Assembly (NCBI RefSeq): GCF_024169655.1
Contig: NZ_JALJWV010000001.1
Location: 3,849,001-3,913,000, forward strand
Direction of reading: 5' to 3'
DNA from: Pseudomonas marginalis
GTDB lineage: Bacteria; Pseudomonadota; Gammaproteobacteria; Pseudomonadales; Pseudomonadaceae
Length of the DNA stretch: 64,000 nt
The notes under the pieces were generated by a model. That model saw nothing but the letters and a program-made list of their open reading frames with translations, was not told where the DNA came from and searched no databases. This document shows, in pieces, positions 26,163 through 35,284 of the stretch. Positions within the stretch are counted from its first letter, which is position 1; each line of letters begins with the position of its first letter. The position numbers were made by a program, and so were the translations under genes.

Positions 26163-26540
26163 TCAAATTGGAATGTTGCACCACCTGCGCCAAACCGACC
26201 AAACGACCGTTGCGATAGCCCAAATGAACGCAAGGTAATAGGGCCACAACACCCAACGTTTGAGCGCTAAAGGAATAGACGCCAGTTCGGCTTCGGTCAC
26301 AAGACCGGCTTTCACATGGCGTTTAGAGTCTGCAAGGTATTCAAAAATCAGCATCATGCGATATTGCCTGTCGATCCACTGATTTCGTCGCCAAAAGCGC
26401 TTGTTATTGCGAACTTCTTCGTTTTCACTGAAGTAACTTTCCAATTCGTCGAGTTTTGTATATTCGGCAAATAGCAGCAGTCCCAAGACGACAGACATCC
26501 CAACAAACAACACAATGGAATATGCGAGAAAAAAATCCAT
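26163..26540 (-). CDS. Immunity-like two-TM membrane protein, copy 2
   Basis: A 125-residue protein with a TM segment at about residues 3-25 (FFLAYSIVLFVGMSVVLGLLLF). A charged cytoplasmic or periplasmic middle (TKLDELESYFSENEEVRNNKRFW) is followed by a second TM near residues 95-117 (WVLWPYYLAFIWAIATVVW). It is clearly paralogous to 26790-27152. It is preceded by an orphan toxin tail instead of a toxin, so it may be a retained extra immunity against related toxins. I know no named family. Confidence 0.75.
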   Translation of the reverse strand: MDFFLAYSIVLFVGMSVVLGLLLFAEYTKLDELESYFSENEEVRNNKRFWRRNQWIDRQYRMMLIFEYLADSKRHVKAGLVTEAELASIPLALKRWVLWPYYLAFIWAIATVVWSVWRRWCNIPI

Positions 26541-26542
26541 GG

Positions 26543-26575
26543 TTAAGCCCCCTCTGGCTGGAATATCAAATCACC
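26543..26575 (-). pseudogene. Orphan C-terminal tail of a toxin, fused to duplicated DNA
   Basis: It encodes GDLIFQPEGA and a stop, the last ten residues of the toxin family seen at 27155. Immediately upstream the sequence switches to a copy of the DNA that precedes the intact toxin gene, so almost the entire toxin frame was deleted. Confidence 0.8.
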
Positions 26576-26770
26576 AATGAAGTTGGCGTCGAAATATAGG
26601 CAAGCGAATACCGTCCGAACACAATCCCTTAGGGGGCTCAATCACATTTAGGAAGTTGCCCACACAGAAGAAGATCGGCGCCTACAGAAAAGTGCTAATA
26701 CCTGGTCATCTCCAGAGCCCCTTAAACCTCGCCGGCCCTTCCAGTACGGAATACTCAGGTTCATCCAGGT
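26576..26770. repeat. Duplicate of the attH 3' end and toxin upstream region
   Basis: About 195 bp that align with 28169-28372: both contain GGCGTCG(G)AATATA(A/G)GCAAGCGAATAC, CACATTT(A/G)GGAAGTTGCC and GGTTCATCCAGG in the same order. On the minus strand it includes a degraded copy of the attH C-terminus (WMNLSIPYWKG against WMNLNIPYWEG). It is evidence of a past tandem duplication of the whole toxin unit. Confidence 0.85.
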
Positions 26771-26789
26771 GGCGGTGAAGACAGGTGAG

Positions 26790-27152
26790 CTACCATCGGT
26801 ACCAAATGCCCCAAACGACTGATGCAGCCAGCCAAATAAAAGCAAGACGATACGGCCAAAGTGCCCAACGCTTGAGGGATATCGGGATTGAAGCCAGCTC
26901 TGCCTCAGTCACATCGCCCCGCTTTACATGCAGTTTTGGCATTCCTAACAATTGATTGATCAAGAGCATGCGCTGAAACCTGTCGATCCGCATATTTCTT
27001 CCCCAAAAGCGTTTGTTATCGCAAACCAGCTTGTTTTCACTGAAGTAGCTTTCCAACACTTCGAGCTTTTTGCACTCGGCGTATAACATCAGCCCTACGC
27101 CAACCAGAGAGCCTACACACAGTAAAATACTAAAGACGAGAAAAAGATCCAT
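26790..27152 (-). CDS. Immunity-like two-TM membrane protein, copy 1 (cognate of the toxin)
   Basis: A 120-residue paralog of copy 2. TM segments lie at about residues 3-25 and 94-117, with EVLESYFSENKLVCDNKRFWGRN between them. It starts 2 bp after the toxin stop codon, so it is very likely co-translated with the toxin and is the best candidate for its cognate immunity. This role is inferred from order, size and membrane topology only. Confidence 0.78.
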   Translation of the reverse strand: MDLFLVFSILLCVGSLVGVGLMLYAECKKLEVLESYFSENKLVCDNKRFWGRNMRIDRFQRMLLINQLLGMPKLHVKRGDVTEAELASIPISLKRWALWPYRLAFIWLAASVVWGIWYRW

Positions 27153-27154
27153 AG

Positions 27155-28150
27155 TCAGGCCCCCTCGGGTTGAAAGATAAAAACACCATCGTTCTCTATG
27201 ATCTTGCCGCCCAGAAACGCACCGCTATCCCCCCCTGCATTTCCTCCTATATACCCTCCCCCGGCGCCGCCGATAATTCCACACGTCAGTGCTCCGGGGC
27301 CTTTAGTTGCAATACCCAAAAAAATCGTACAGGCGCGACGCGTAGCAATAGCACCCGCCGCAGTGAGCCAGGATGCTCCTGCCACCCCGATTACTAGCCT
27401 CCCCGTCTCCACATACTTCGCCCGCCGACACTGCGCCTCCCGCCCCACCATACACGCCTCCTTGATCTCCAAACCCGCTGCACCCACATCCAGCGCCAAC
27501 CCAATATAAGTGCCCTTGCCCAACCACTTCGACGTCTGCGAAATCGCCTTCAACCGCTGTGCATACCCGGCGATCTCACCTTTATTCAGATAGCTTTTGG
27601 TCGAAATCCCCAGCACCTTCTTCAGCGATTGATTGCCGCGCAACCCCGTGCCAAATCGTGCGGCACCGCGCAGTTGCGTGCCCAGCAGCGCCAGCAGCAC
27701 CTGGCGCTGGCGGATAAACGCCTGGCGATCCAACCCGCCCGCTTTCAGGCGTTGATGCAGGCGCTCGATTTCCTCCAACGTATTCACGACTTCATCCAGG
27801 TGCCGCGACCACGCCGATGTTGTACTGCCGATACCTATCGAGCCATACGTCAGAAGGCTCTGCAGCAGGTCGTAGTTATCGATCATCGTCTGTGCAGCCG
27901 CAGCATCCAGCTCCAGGTTGCGATCAATTTCCTCGGCATAACGCACCCACCAGGATTCGTTCCAGGAGCAACTGACGCTCTCTGTGTCTGGAACAATCAC
28001 CATCCGCCCCGGCATCACCCACCCGCCGCGCAGGTGCTGATTCAATACGTCAAAATGATCAGAGTGCTGGCGGCTCATGCTGTGGCCCATCAGCCAGGTT
28101 TTCAAACTGCTGTAGCTGATTGGCTTGTCGTTGATGTATCCCCGCGCCAT
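27155..28150 (-). CDS. Candidate antibacterial membrane toxin (LysM-like N-terminus, glycine-zipper C-terminus)
   Basis: A 331-residue protein without a signal peptide. Residues 8-56 resemble a LysM fold (DHFDVLNQHLRGG then PGRMVIVPD). The middle is helical and charged (residues 75-240). Residues about 250-318 are a hydrophobic Gly/Ala-rich block ending in repeated GxxxG motifs (IIGGAGGGYIGGNAGG), which suits insertion into a membrane as a pore. A two-TM immunity-like gene follows at 2 bp, and tails of this toxin recur before each other immunity copy. The delivery route is unknown; T6SS is plausible since hcp lies in the window. No named family recognised. Confidence 0.7.
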   Translation of the reverse strand: MARGYINDKPISYSSLKTWLMGHSMSRQHSDHFDVLNQHLRGGWVMPGRMVIVPDTESVSCSWNESWWVRYAEEIDRNLELDAAAAQTMIDNYDLLQSLLTYGSIGIGSTTSAWSRHLDEVVNTLEEIERLHQRLKAGGLDRQAFIRQRQVLLALLGTQLRGAARFGTGLRGNQSLKKVLGISTKSYLNKGEIAGYAQRLKAISQTSKWLGKGTYIGLALDVGAAGLEIKEACMVGREAQCRRAKYVETGRLVIGVAGASWLTAAGAIATRRACTIFLGIATKGPGALTCGIIGGAGGGYIGGNAGGDSGAFLGGKIIENDGVFIFQPEGA

Positions 28151-28286
28151 GCCTTACATCCCGAATGCAATGAAGATGGCGTCGGAATATAAGCAAGCGA
28201 ATACGGCCAGGACACAAGCCCGAGGGGGCTAAATCACATTTGGGAAGTTGCCTACGCAGAAGAGGATCAGCACCTACAGAAAAATG

Positions 28287-29351
28287 CTAATACCCGGTCA
28301 TCTCCAGATACCCAACCCCACCCTCAAACTGCACCGGTCCTTCCCAGTACGGAATATTGAGGTTCATCCAGGCCTTCGGGTTGACGGCTTCTGTGGTGAT
28401 ATCGAGCTGTTTGCCGGGAATTTTCAGCGACCAGCGTGTGGGAATACGCCGCCCGTCGATGTCAGTGGTGGCCAGTGGCGTAAGTTGGATATCGGCGTTG
28501 TGCAAGGTTTGGGTATGGCCCTCGCGGTCGATCCAGGTGCCGGTGAGATAACCCGTGCCGTCCTTTTGTCTTACGCGAAACAGCATCAACTGCTCGCCAC
28601 GGTCCAGGTGCAGGGAAAACCAGTCCCAGCCGGTCTGGCTGGCGGCCAGGGGTTGGCTGCTCCACTCGCGGTCGAGCCAGGCCGGGCCCGTGACCTGATA
28701 CACCTTGCCGTCGAGACTGACGCTGCCGTTGGCGGTGAAAAACGGCTGACTGTAGTAGTACGATGCCTGGCCTTGGTCGGACTTGCGGCTGTAGCCGTTG
28801 TCGCCTTGCAGCACCAACGGGCGACTGGACGTCAGGTGCAAGTCGTAGGCGAATTGCGGGCCACTGGCCTTGAGCTGCATGTCCGCCAAGGGGCCGGTTG
28901 CGCCTGGGCGGGTGGCGAAGTTCCAGTCGTCGATCCAGGCACTGAACGGCGCGGCCTGGGCCCCGGCTTGGCCGACGCCGCCACGGGCGTAGCGCTCGGC
29001 GGCGTAGTGCCGGGTGGCCGAGGTGACGGCGGCGTGGCCGAGCCAGATCGTTGAATCCTGCCAGCCCGATTGCGTCGGCCCGGCCTTGAGAGCATTGCGA
29101 AACAAGGTCCATTGCACGCCGAATACATGGCCCTGGGCGTCTTTCAGGTTGGCGGTGACGTACCACCACTCGATGCGAAAACCGGCGTGGGGGCCGTGGT
29201 CCTCGGGAAAATCGAAGACTTTGCCTGGCAGCACCTGGGCAAAATCTGCCGCCTCACTGCCCAGGCCGGCGAAACTTTCCTCGGGCGCGGGGGCTTTGTC
29301 ACAGCCGCTCACCAGCAACAGAACGACGCACAGCAGCGCCTTAATCTTCAT
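28287..29351 (-). CDS. AttH/CrtC-like lipocalin-fold lipoprotein
   Basis: A 354-residue protein whose N-terminus is a lipoprotein signal (LLVSGCDK, lipidated Cys near residue 17). The AttH/CrtC-type double-lipocalin domain has FRIEWWYVTANL and WLDREWSSQPL as hallmarks. It overlaps the upstream permease stop by 11 bp, so it is co-translated with an AttEFG-like ABC exporter. The family includes carotenoid hydratase-like and export-linked proteins; the substrate here is unknown. Its 3' end was duplicated at 26576-26770. Confidence 0.85.
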   Translation of the reverse strand: MKIKALLCVVLLLVSGCDKAPAPEESFAGLGSEAADFAQVLPGKVFDFPEDHGPHAGFRIEWWYVTANLKDAQGHVFGVQWTLFRNALKAGPTQSGWQDSTIWLGHAAVTSATRHYAAERYARGGVGQAGAQAAPFSAWIDDWNFATRPGATGPLADMQLKASGPQFAYDLHLTSSRPLVLQGDNGYSRKSDQGQASYYYSQPFFTANGSVSLDGKVYQVTGPAWLDREWSSQPLAASQTGWDWFSLHLDRGEQLMLFRVRQKDGTGYLTGTWIDREGHTQTLHNADIQLTPLATTDIDGRRIPTRWSLKIPGKQLDITTEAVNPKAWMNLNIPYWEGPVQFEGGVGYLEMTGY

Positions 29352-31803
29352 GGACGAACGTCCTCAACAAATCCGCCGGGCGACTGCGGTACAACTGCCA
29401 CAGTGGCCACGCCGACGCCAGCAACGTGGCAAGCAGCGCCAGCCCCAGCAGTTGCGCCAACTGCCAGGGGAAAACGTGCAATGGCAGGCGCCAGCCAAAT
29501 GCCTGCACATTGATCACCGCATCCAGGCACCACGCCAACAGCAACCCCAAGGGCAGAGCCAGCAGCAGCGTGAGCAACGCTAATAACCAGGTCTGCCCCA
29601 GGTTGAGCAGCATCAATTGCCGGCGCGTTACGCCCAATGCCCACAGCGGGGCGAGTTGGCCGAGGCGGCTTTGGCTCTGGGTCAGCAGGCTGATGAACAG
29701 CGCCACGCCTGCCACGCCGAGGGTCAGGCTATTCAGCGCGGCGGTGGCGGCGAAGGTGCGCTCGAAGACCTGGCTCGACCAGCCTTTGAGTTGCTGCTGA
29801 TCAACGATACGGCTGTCGTCCAGGGCAAACTCGCGCTGCACTTCACGCACCAGCGGCGCCACGTTTTGCGGGAGTACGCGCAGGTTGAAGCGCGCCGGCG
29901 ACAGCGTCGGCCAATGCGCTAACAGGTGCTGCGCATTGACCAGCACGTGGCCCTTGGGGTTGCCATAGTCGGCGTAGATCCCCACCACCTGGGGCGACCA
30001 CACACCCTGGGGCGTGGGGATCTCAACGGCGTCGCCGACTTGCACGTTCAAGCGCCGCGCCAGTTGCTCGCTGAGCATCAGCGTGTCATTGCGCAGTAAT
30101 TGGTCCCACGGCGCACGCGCCGCTTCCAGCAACGGCCAGTGCTGGCGATAGGTCGGGGCGTCGACCACGCCGAACACATCCGCCGGCCAGCCCTGCAATC
30201 GCACGGCGACCTGCCAGGTGGGCAGCACCGCCTGCACCAGCGGTTGTTGCGTGAGCCAGGTATTCAACTGTTCGGCCTGGGCCGGGTTGCGTGGGTTGAG
30301 GTACAGCTCGGCGGTGAGGCGTTGTTCCAGCCAGTGGTTGAAGGTCAGGCGAAAGCCCGAAGTCATGGAGCCCGCGCCGATGTTGGCCGCCAGCGCCAAC
30401 AGCAACGCCATCAGCGCCAGGCTCAAGGCCGGCAACTGCTGGCGGCAGTCGGCAAGAAACCATTGCCCGAGCACCGAGCGACTGCGCCCCAACAGCGCTT
30501 TCAACAGTGCATTGAGCAGCACCGGCAGCCCCAACGCGGCACCGAGCAGCAAGGCCGCCATCAGCACAAATCCGGCGGCGAGACTGTCGCCCCACCACAG
30601 CGCCAACAGCGCGATCAGCAACGCCGCACTCGCCACCCAGCCTTGACGCCGCAACCAGCGCCCATGGGCCTCATGCCAGGCCTGGGGATTGGCCAGCGCC
30701 AACAACGGCAAACGCGCCGCCCGCCACACACTGCCGGCGCCGGCGAGCAACGCACCGAGCAGGCTCAGGCCCAACCCGGCGAGCCACCACCAGGGGCTGA
30801 GGCTCAGTTGCCCCGGCACTTCGGCACCGTACAGGCCGCGCAGGCTGGCCGCCACGTCCGGCAACAACAGACTGGCGAGCACATAGCCACTGGCAACACC
30901 GAGCACACCGCCAAGCAAGGCCAAGGCACCCAACTCCACCCCCAGGCCGAGGATCAACATCCGCGCACTCACCCCACAAGCGCGCAAGGTGCGCAGCAGC
31001 CCACGCCGTTGCTCCAGGGCCAGGCCGATGGCGGCATGGACAATAAACAGCCCGACCACAAAAGATAAAAAGCCCAACGCATCCAGGTTCAGGTGAAAGC
31101 TCTCGGTGAGGCGCGCGAGGTTATTGTCCTCAGCCTGTTTGAGTTGCAGTCCGGCCGGCGGCGTGGGATGGGCGGCGGCGAACGACTTGTCGAGCAGCAG
31201 CCGGGACAGGCGCCCAGGCATGTCCAGCAACGGTTGGGCAAAACCGATATCGGTCAGCAACATGCCAGGGGCCATGTCCTGTTGCACCTGCAACGGCGGC
31301 AGGGCTTGCCCGCTCGCCGTCAGCGGCCGTTCACCGGCCTGCAACCCCAGCGCCTGCAAAGTGTGCGGGGCAATCCAGGTACGCCCCGGCGGGTCGAAGA
31401 ACGCGACCATCTGCGCCTGACTCAAGCGCTGCCCCGCCACCGCCCCGCTGCCGGGCAGCGACAGCGGATCGATGCCCATCAATTGCAGGCGCTGATCCTC
31501 ATGCCCCTTGAGCAACACCCGCCCCTGCACCACCGGCGACACCGGCCAGCCGGCGCGGCGCAACTCGGCAAACAGCGCCTGGGGGAAACTGGCAGCGTCC
31601 GGCGTGCTGAGGCTGGCCTGGGGTTCGCCGCCGATCAATTGACTGGCTCGCGCGTAGCTGTCCCGCGCCTGGCTGTTGAGCGCTTGCACCCCGGTCAGCA
31701 GCGCGGTGGCGAGCCACAGACCGGTCAGCACACTGAAAAACTGCACGGGATGGCGCCGCCAGTGGCTGAGCAACGCGCGTAACGTCCAATAGAACACCGC
31801 CAT
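29341..31803 (-). CDS. FtsX-type ABC transporter permease (AttF/AttG-like fusion)
   Basis: An 820-residue integral membrane protein with two FtsX domains, each a TM helix, a large periplasmic part and three further TM helices. The N-terminal TM is VLTGLWLATALLTGVQAL. TM blocks lie near residues 235-340 and 380-490, and the last near 690-800. I chose the ATG at 31803; upstream codons are in the ATPase gene. It works with the ATPase before it and the AttH lipoprotein after it. Export or extraction of a lipophilic molecule is the family-level guess. Confidence 0.85.
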   Translation of the reverse strand: MAVFYWTLRALLSHWRRHPVQFFSVLTGLWLATALLTGVQALNSQARDSYARASQLIGGEPQASLSTPDAASFPQALFAELRRAGWPVSPVVQGRVLLKGHEDQRLQLMGIDPLSLPGSGAVAGQRLSQAQMVAFFDPPGRTWIAPHTLQALGLQAGERPLTASGQALPPLQVQQDMAPGMLLTDIGFAQPLLDMPGRLSRLLLDKSFAAAHPTPPAGLQLKQAEDNNLARLTESFHLNLDALGFLSFVVGLFIVHAAIGLALEQRRGLLRTLRACGVSARMLILGLGVELGALALLGGVLGVASGYVLASLLLPDVAASLRGLYGAEVPGQLSLSPWWWLAGLGLSLLGALLAGAGSVWRAARLPLLALANPQAWHEAHGRWLRRQGWVASAALLIALLALWWGDSLAAGFVLMAALLLGAALGLPVLLNALLKALLGRSRSVLGQWFLADCRQQLPALSLALMALLLALAANIGAGSMTSGFRLTFNHWLEQRLTAELYLNPRNPAQAEQLNTWLTQQPLVQAVLPTWQVAVRLQGWPADVFGVVDAPTYRQHWPLLEAARAPWDQLLRNDTLMLSEQLARRLNVQVGDAVEIPTPQGVWSPQVVGIYADYGNPKGHVLVNAQHLLAHWPTLSPARFNLRVLPQNVAPLVREVQREFALDDSRIVDQQQLKGWSSQVFERTFAATAALNSLTLGVAGVALFISLLTQSQSRLGQLAPLWALGVTRRQLMLLNLGQTWLLALLTLLLALPLGLLLAWCLDAVINVQAFGWRLPLHVFPWQLAQLLGLALLATLLASAWPLWQLYRSRPADLLRTFVHED

Positions 31804-31804
31804 C

Positions 31805-32473
31805 TCAGCCGACGTCCGCAGGCAGGACGTGGCCGCGGTGCAACACCACCTGCCGGTCGAGCCGCGCGGCAATGCGCGGGCTGTGGGTGACCATCAACAG
31901 GCTGGTGGGGGTGTCGCGCAACAGGTCCAGCAGCAGTTGCAGCACTTCATCGCTGGTGGCCTCATCCAGATTACCCGTCGGTTCGTCCGCCAGCAGCAAG
32001 CCGGGTCGAGACGCCAGCGCCCGCCCCACCGCCACCCGTTGCTGCTGGCCACCGGAGAGTTGTTCCGGGTAGCGCTTGAGCAGATCCCCCAGGCCCAGGC
32101 GCTCGATCAACTGCGCTTGCCAGTGCGGATCAAAGCGCCCTGCCAGGCGCGCCTGGAACGCCAGGTTGTCATCGACGCGCAAGCTGCCGATCAGGTTGAA
32201 TTGCTGGAACACCAGGCCAATCTCAGTGCGCCGCCAATCGGCCAGTTGCCTCTCACTCAACTGATCCAGGCGCTGCTCACCCACGCGGATACTGCCGCCG
32301 TCGACGCGATCCAAACCGGCCACCAGGTGCAGCAGCGTGCTTTTTCCGCTACCGGACTCGCCCATCAGCGCCAGGCTGCCACCCTGCGCCAAGTGCAGAT
32401 CGACCCCGGCCAATACCGTCAGCGGGCCCTGCGCAGTGACGTAGCATTTATGGACACCTTGCACCTGCAACAT
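31805..32473 (-). CDS. ABC transporter ATP-binding protein (LolD/AttE-like)
   Basis: A 222-residue ATPase with Walker A GESGSGKST near residue 41, signature LSGGQQQRVAVGRALA and Walker B GLLLADEPTGNLDE, typical of the MacB/LolD class that pairs with FtsX-type permeases. The chosen start MLQVQGVHKCYV is 26 codons inside the open frame, where the family begins. It is first in the attE-F-H-like operon. Confidence 0.9.
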   Translation of the reverse strand: MLQVQGVHKCYVTAQGPLTVLAGVDLHLAQGGSLALMGESGSGKSTLLHLVAGLDRVDGGSIRVGEQRLDQLSERQLADWRRTEIGLVFQQFNLIGSLRVDDNLAFQARLAGRFDPHWQAQLIERLGLGDLLKRYPEQLSGGQQQRVAVGRALASRPGLLLADEPTGNLDEATSDEVLQLLLDLLRDTPTSLLMVTHSPRIAARLDRQVVLHRGHVLPADVG

Positions 32474-32751
32474 GGGAATGCTCGCTCGCCAATGGACTGC
32501 AACCGAGGATAACGGCTGACTGCCCTTGTCACGCAAATTTTTCACAAGCATTTCACCGGTTACCTACCGATCACCGAATAAAGTGCCGAACAAGCGCCAA
32601 TAACGCTCAACTTATTAGTTGTCGGCACACATAACTTTTAACGCTCCAGTTTTCAGCAAAAAGACAGCAACCGTATGACAGGCTCTTGCTCCACTACGGG
32701 CACAGTCAAACGGTTGTGCCTGACTAATAAAAAGCTGCCTGACATCCCACG

Positions 32752-33432
32752 GTGAATAGTGTGGTTAACCTGACCTTGACCAAACCGCGTTCGTATCAAG
32801 CTCAAGCAAAACGCCTGAAGAAACTCTGGCTGGGCATGGCTGCGCTCGCCCTGTTCGGCACGTTGCTGACAGGTTTGCTGGCCTGGCCGGTGTCGCCACC
32901 GGACCTGGGCTCGGGCAATCGCCTGCTGACGTCGGGCCTGCTGGCCAGTTGGCGCGACGGCAATCTGGTGGTGCTGGTCCGCCATGAAGAACGCTGCGAC
33001 CGTTCCTCCAATCCTTGCTTCGGCCCCACTGACGGCCTGACGATCAACGGTACTCAACAGGCCGTCGACATAGGCAAAGCCTTTAAAACGCTGGGCATGG
33101 AGAACAGCGATGTACTCAGTAGCCCGACCACACGCACCGCCCAGACCTCGCTGTTCATGTTCGGCAAGACCGAACTATTGCCAAGCCAACTGGCAATTTG
33201 CGGTGATGCCATGGGTGAAGAAATCCTCAGCCAAAAGGCGCCTGGACACAACCTGGTGCTGCTCACTCACAGCGCCTGCATCAGTGACATCGAACGGGCC
33301 CTAGGCTACCCCCACGCAAAAGCCACCGAATACGGCAGCGCGTTGTTCGTCGAGGTGCTGGGCAGCGGCAAGCTCAAGGCCGTGGGCATCATAAACAGTG
33401 GAGATTGGCCGGCGGCGCTCAAGCAACTGTAG
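32752..33432 (+). CDS. Membrane-anchored histidine phosphatase, Ais/PmrG-like (LPS heptose phosphatase)
   Basis: A 226-residue protein with one N-terminal TM (LWLGMAALALFGTLLTGLLAW, given as residues about 25-45) and a periplasmic phosphoglycerate-mutase fold. The catalytic motif LVRHEERCDRSSNPCF closely resembles the FRHAERCDRS motif of E. coli Ais. The second catalytic His is in LLTHSACISD. Ais removes phosphate from core heptose II and lies next to arn genes in enterics; here arnT follows. The GTG start is the only good one before the TM. Confidence 0.78.
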   Translation: MNSVVNLTLTKPRSYQAQAKRLKKLWLGMAALALFGTLLTGLLAWPVSPPDLGSGNRLLTSGLLASWRDGNLVVLVRHEERCDRSSNPCFGPTDGLTINGTQQAVDIGKAFKTLGMENSDVLSSPTTRTAQTSLFMFGKTELLPSQLAICGDAMGEEILSQKAPGHNLVLLTHSACISDIERALGYPHAKATEYGSALFVEVLGSGKLKAVGIINSGDWPAALKQL

Positions 33433-33619
33433 ACACTTTTCACCTATACAAGACGCAGATGTTCAGCCAAACGACAGCCAACTTCTGGCATGTTTAACTG
33501 CGCCTGTTAGTTAAGGACGTCATGAATACTTTCAGCCAATTAGTGAACACTGTGAGCTTTTATCGCACTATTTTCTTACATCCTTTTCCTGCACTTAAAC
33601 GTCAAGGAGCGACGTTCGC

Positions 33620-35275
33620 ATGACCCGATTCAAACCCCTGCCTTTATTGCTGCTGGCCTTTGTCGCATTTTATCTCCTGCCCCTGAGTCTGCATGGTCTA
33701 TGGATACCCGACGAGACCCGCTACGCCCAGGTCAGCCAGGAAATGCTCATGAGCGGCAATTGGGCCGCACCGCATTTCATGGGCGTGCGTTATTTTGAAA
33801 AGCCCGCCGCCGGCTATTGGCTGATTGCCCTCGGCCAGGCGGTGTTCGGCCAGAACCTGTTCGGCGTGCGCATCGCCTCGGCGTTGACCAGCGGCCTGAG
33901 CGTGCTGCTGGCCTACCTGATCGCCCGGCGCCTGTGGAACGACCCGCGCAAAAGCTTCGCCTGCGCCTTGCTCTACTTGAGCTTTGGCCTGGTGGCGGGG
34001 CAAGCCGGCTACTCCAATCTCGACCCGCAATTCACCTTCTGGGTCAACCTCAGCCTGGTGGCGCTGTGGTTTGCCCTCGATAGCCGCACCCCGCGCGCCC
34101 GACTCGGCGCCTGGGCAGTGCTGGGGCTGGCCTGCGCGATGGGCTTCATGACCAAGGGCTTCCTCGCGTTGCTGCTGCCGGTGCTGATCGCCGTGCCCTA
34201 TATGCTCTGGCAACGCCGCCTGGGCGAGTTGCTGCGATATGGCCCGCTGGCGATCGTCGTGGCAGTCCTGATATGTCTGCCGTGGGTGTGGGCGATCCAT
34301 GTGCAGGAGCCCGACTACTGGCGTTTCTTTTTCTGGCATGAACACATCCACCGTTTTGCCTCCGGCACCGCGCAACATGCACGGCCATGGTGGTTCTTCC
34401 TGCCGATCATGGTCGTCGCGTGCCTGCCCTGGGCGGCGCTGCTACCGACCACGCTGCACAAAACCTGGAAAGAAAAGCGCCAACCGGCGATAGCCTTTCT
34501 CGCCCTGTGGATGCTACTGCCGCTGGGCTTTTTCAGCCTGAGCAACGGTAAGCTACCGACCTACATCATGCCGTGCCTGTTACCGCTGGCGTTGTTGATG
34601 GGGCATGCCTTGATCGACTTGATAAGCCAGGGCAAAACACGCGCCATCTGCATCAACGGCCTGCTCAACTTTGTGGTCGGCATGGCCGCGATGGTGACGC
34701 TGATCTATCTGCAAATCGATGATCCGCTATACGGCAACAGCCACGCGGAGATGTTCAGCCTGTCGTTGACCTTCATTGTGCTGCTGGGCTGGGTCCTGAC
34801 CAACCTGCTGCAAGCCTTTCGCCCGCTGACACTCTGGGCGACGCCAGCCCTGGGCATCGGCTTGCTGGTGCTGCTCCTGCCAGCAGGCATGCCGGCGCGG
34901 ATATCGAATAACGAAATGCCTGACCAGTTTGTGCTGGAGCATCTGGAAGAACTGCAGCAAACCCACGCCCTGCTGAGCAACGAATTAGGCTCGGCCTCGG
35001 CACTGGCTTGGCGCCTGAGCCGGCCGGATGTCGCGTTTTATAACACCGAAGGCGAGCTGCAATACGGCCTGCAATACCCAGACGCGGCACACCGCAAAGT
35101 CGGGCTGGACGATGTCCAGTCGTGGCTGGCCGAGGCCCGCCAACAGGGCTCGGTCGGGGTGCTGATGCGCGTCAGGAGCACCAGCGAACACCTTGAAGAA
35201 GGGCAACTGCCACCCGGCGGCAAGCGCTATCGCAAGGGCGACCTGGTGCTCACCCTCTATCCAACATCCCCTTAG
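33620..35275 (+). CDS. arnT: Undecaprenyl-phosphate-L-Ara4N:lipid A transferase
   Basis: A 551-residue GT-C (GT39/GT83) inner-membrane enzyme that moves aminoarabinose from its lipid carrier to lipid A phosphates, giving polymyxin resistance. The catalytic [14 protein letters not shown] is at residues about 29-42. [29 protein letters not shown] and [11 protein letters not shown] are close matches to enteric ArnT. The ATG follows AAGGAGCGACGTTCGC. No other arn genes lie nearby, so the donor pathway must be encoded elsewhere. Confidence 0.9.
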   Translation: MTRFKPLPLLLLAFVAFYLLPLSLHGLWIPDETRYAQVSQEMLMSGNWAAPHFMGVRYFEKPAAGYWLIALGQAVFGQNLFGVRIASALTSGLSVLLAYLIARRLWNDPRKSFACALLYLSFGLVAGQAGYSNLDPQFTFWVNLSLVALWFALDSRTPRARLGAWAVLGLACAMGFMTKGFLALLLPVLIAVPYMLWQRRLGELLRYGPLAIVVAVLICLPWVWAIHVQEPDYWRFFFWHEHIHRFASGTAQHARPWWFFLPIMVVACLPWAALLPTTLHKTWKEKRQPAIAFLALWMLLPLGFFSLSNGKLPTYIMPCLLPLALLMGHALIDLISQGKTRAICINGLLNFVVGMAAMVTLIYLQIDDPLYGNSHAEMFSLSLTFIVLLGWVLTNLLQAFRPLTLWATPALGIGLLVLLLPAGMPARISNNEMPDQFVLEHLEELQQTHALLSNELGSASALAWRLSRPDVAFYNTEGELQYGLQYPDAAHRKVGLDDVQSWLAEARQQGSVGVLMRVRSTSEHLEEGQLPPGGKRYRKGDLVLTLYPTSP

Positions 35276-35284
35276 GAACCGTCC

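Noticed and set aside
33433-33619. A PhoP/PmrA box before arnT
   Set aside because: GTTTAAC and TGTTAGTTAAGG are suggestive, but spacing and sequence do not fit the direct-repeat consensus. I could not support it.
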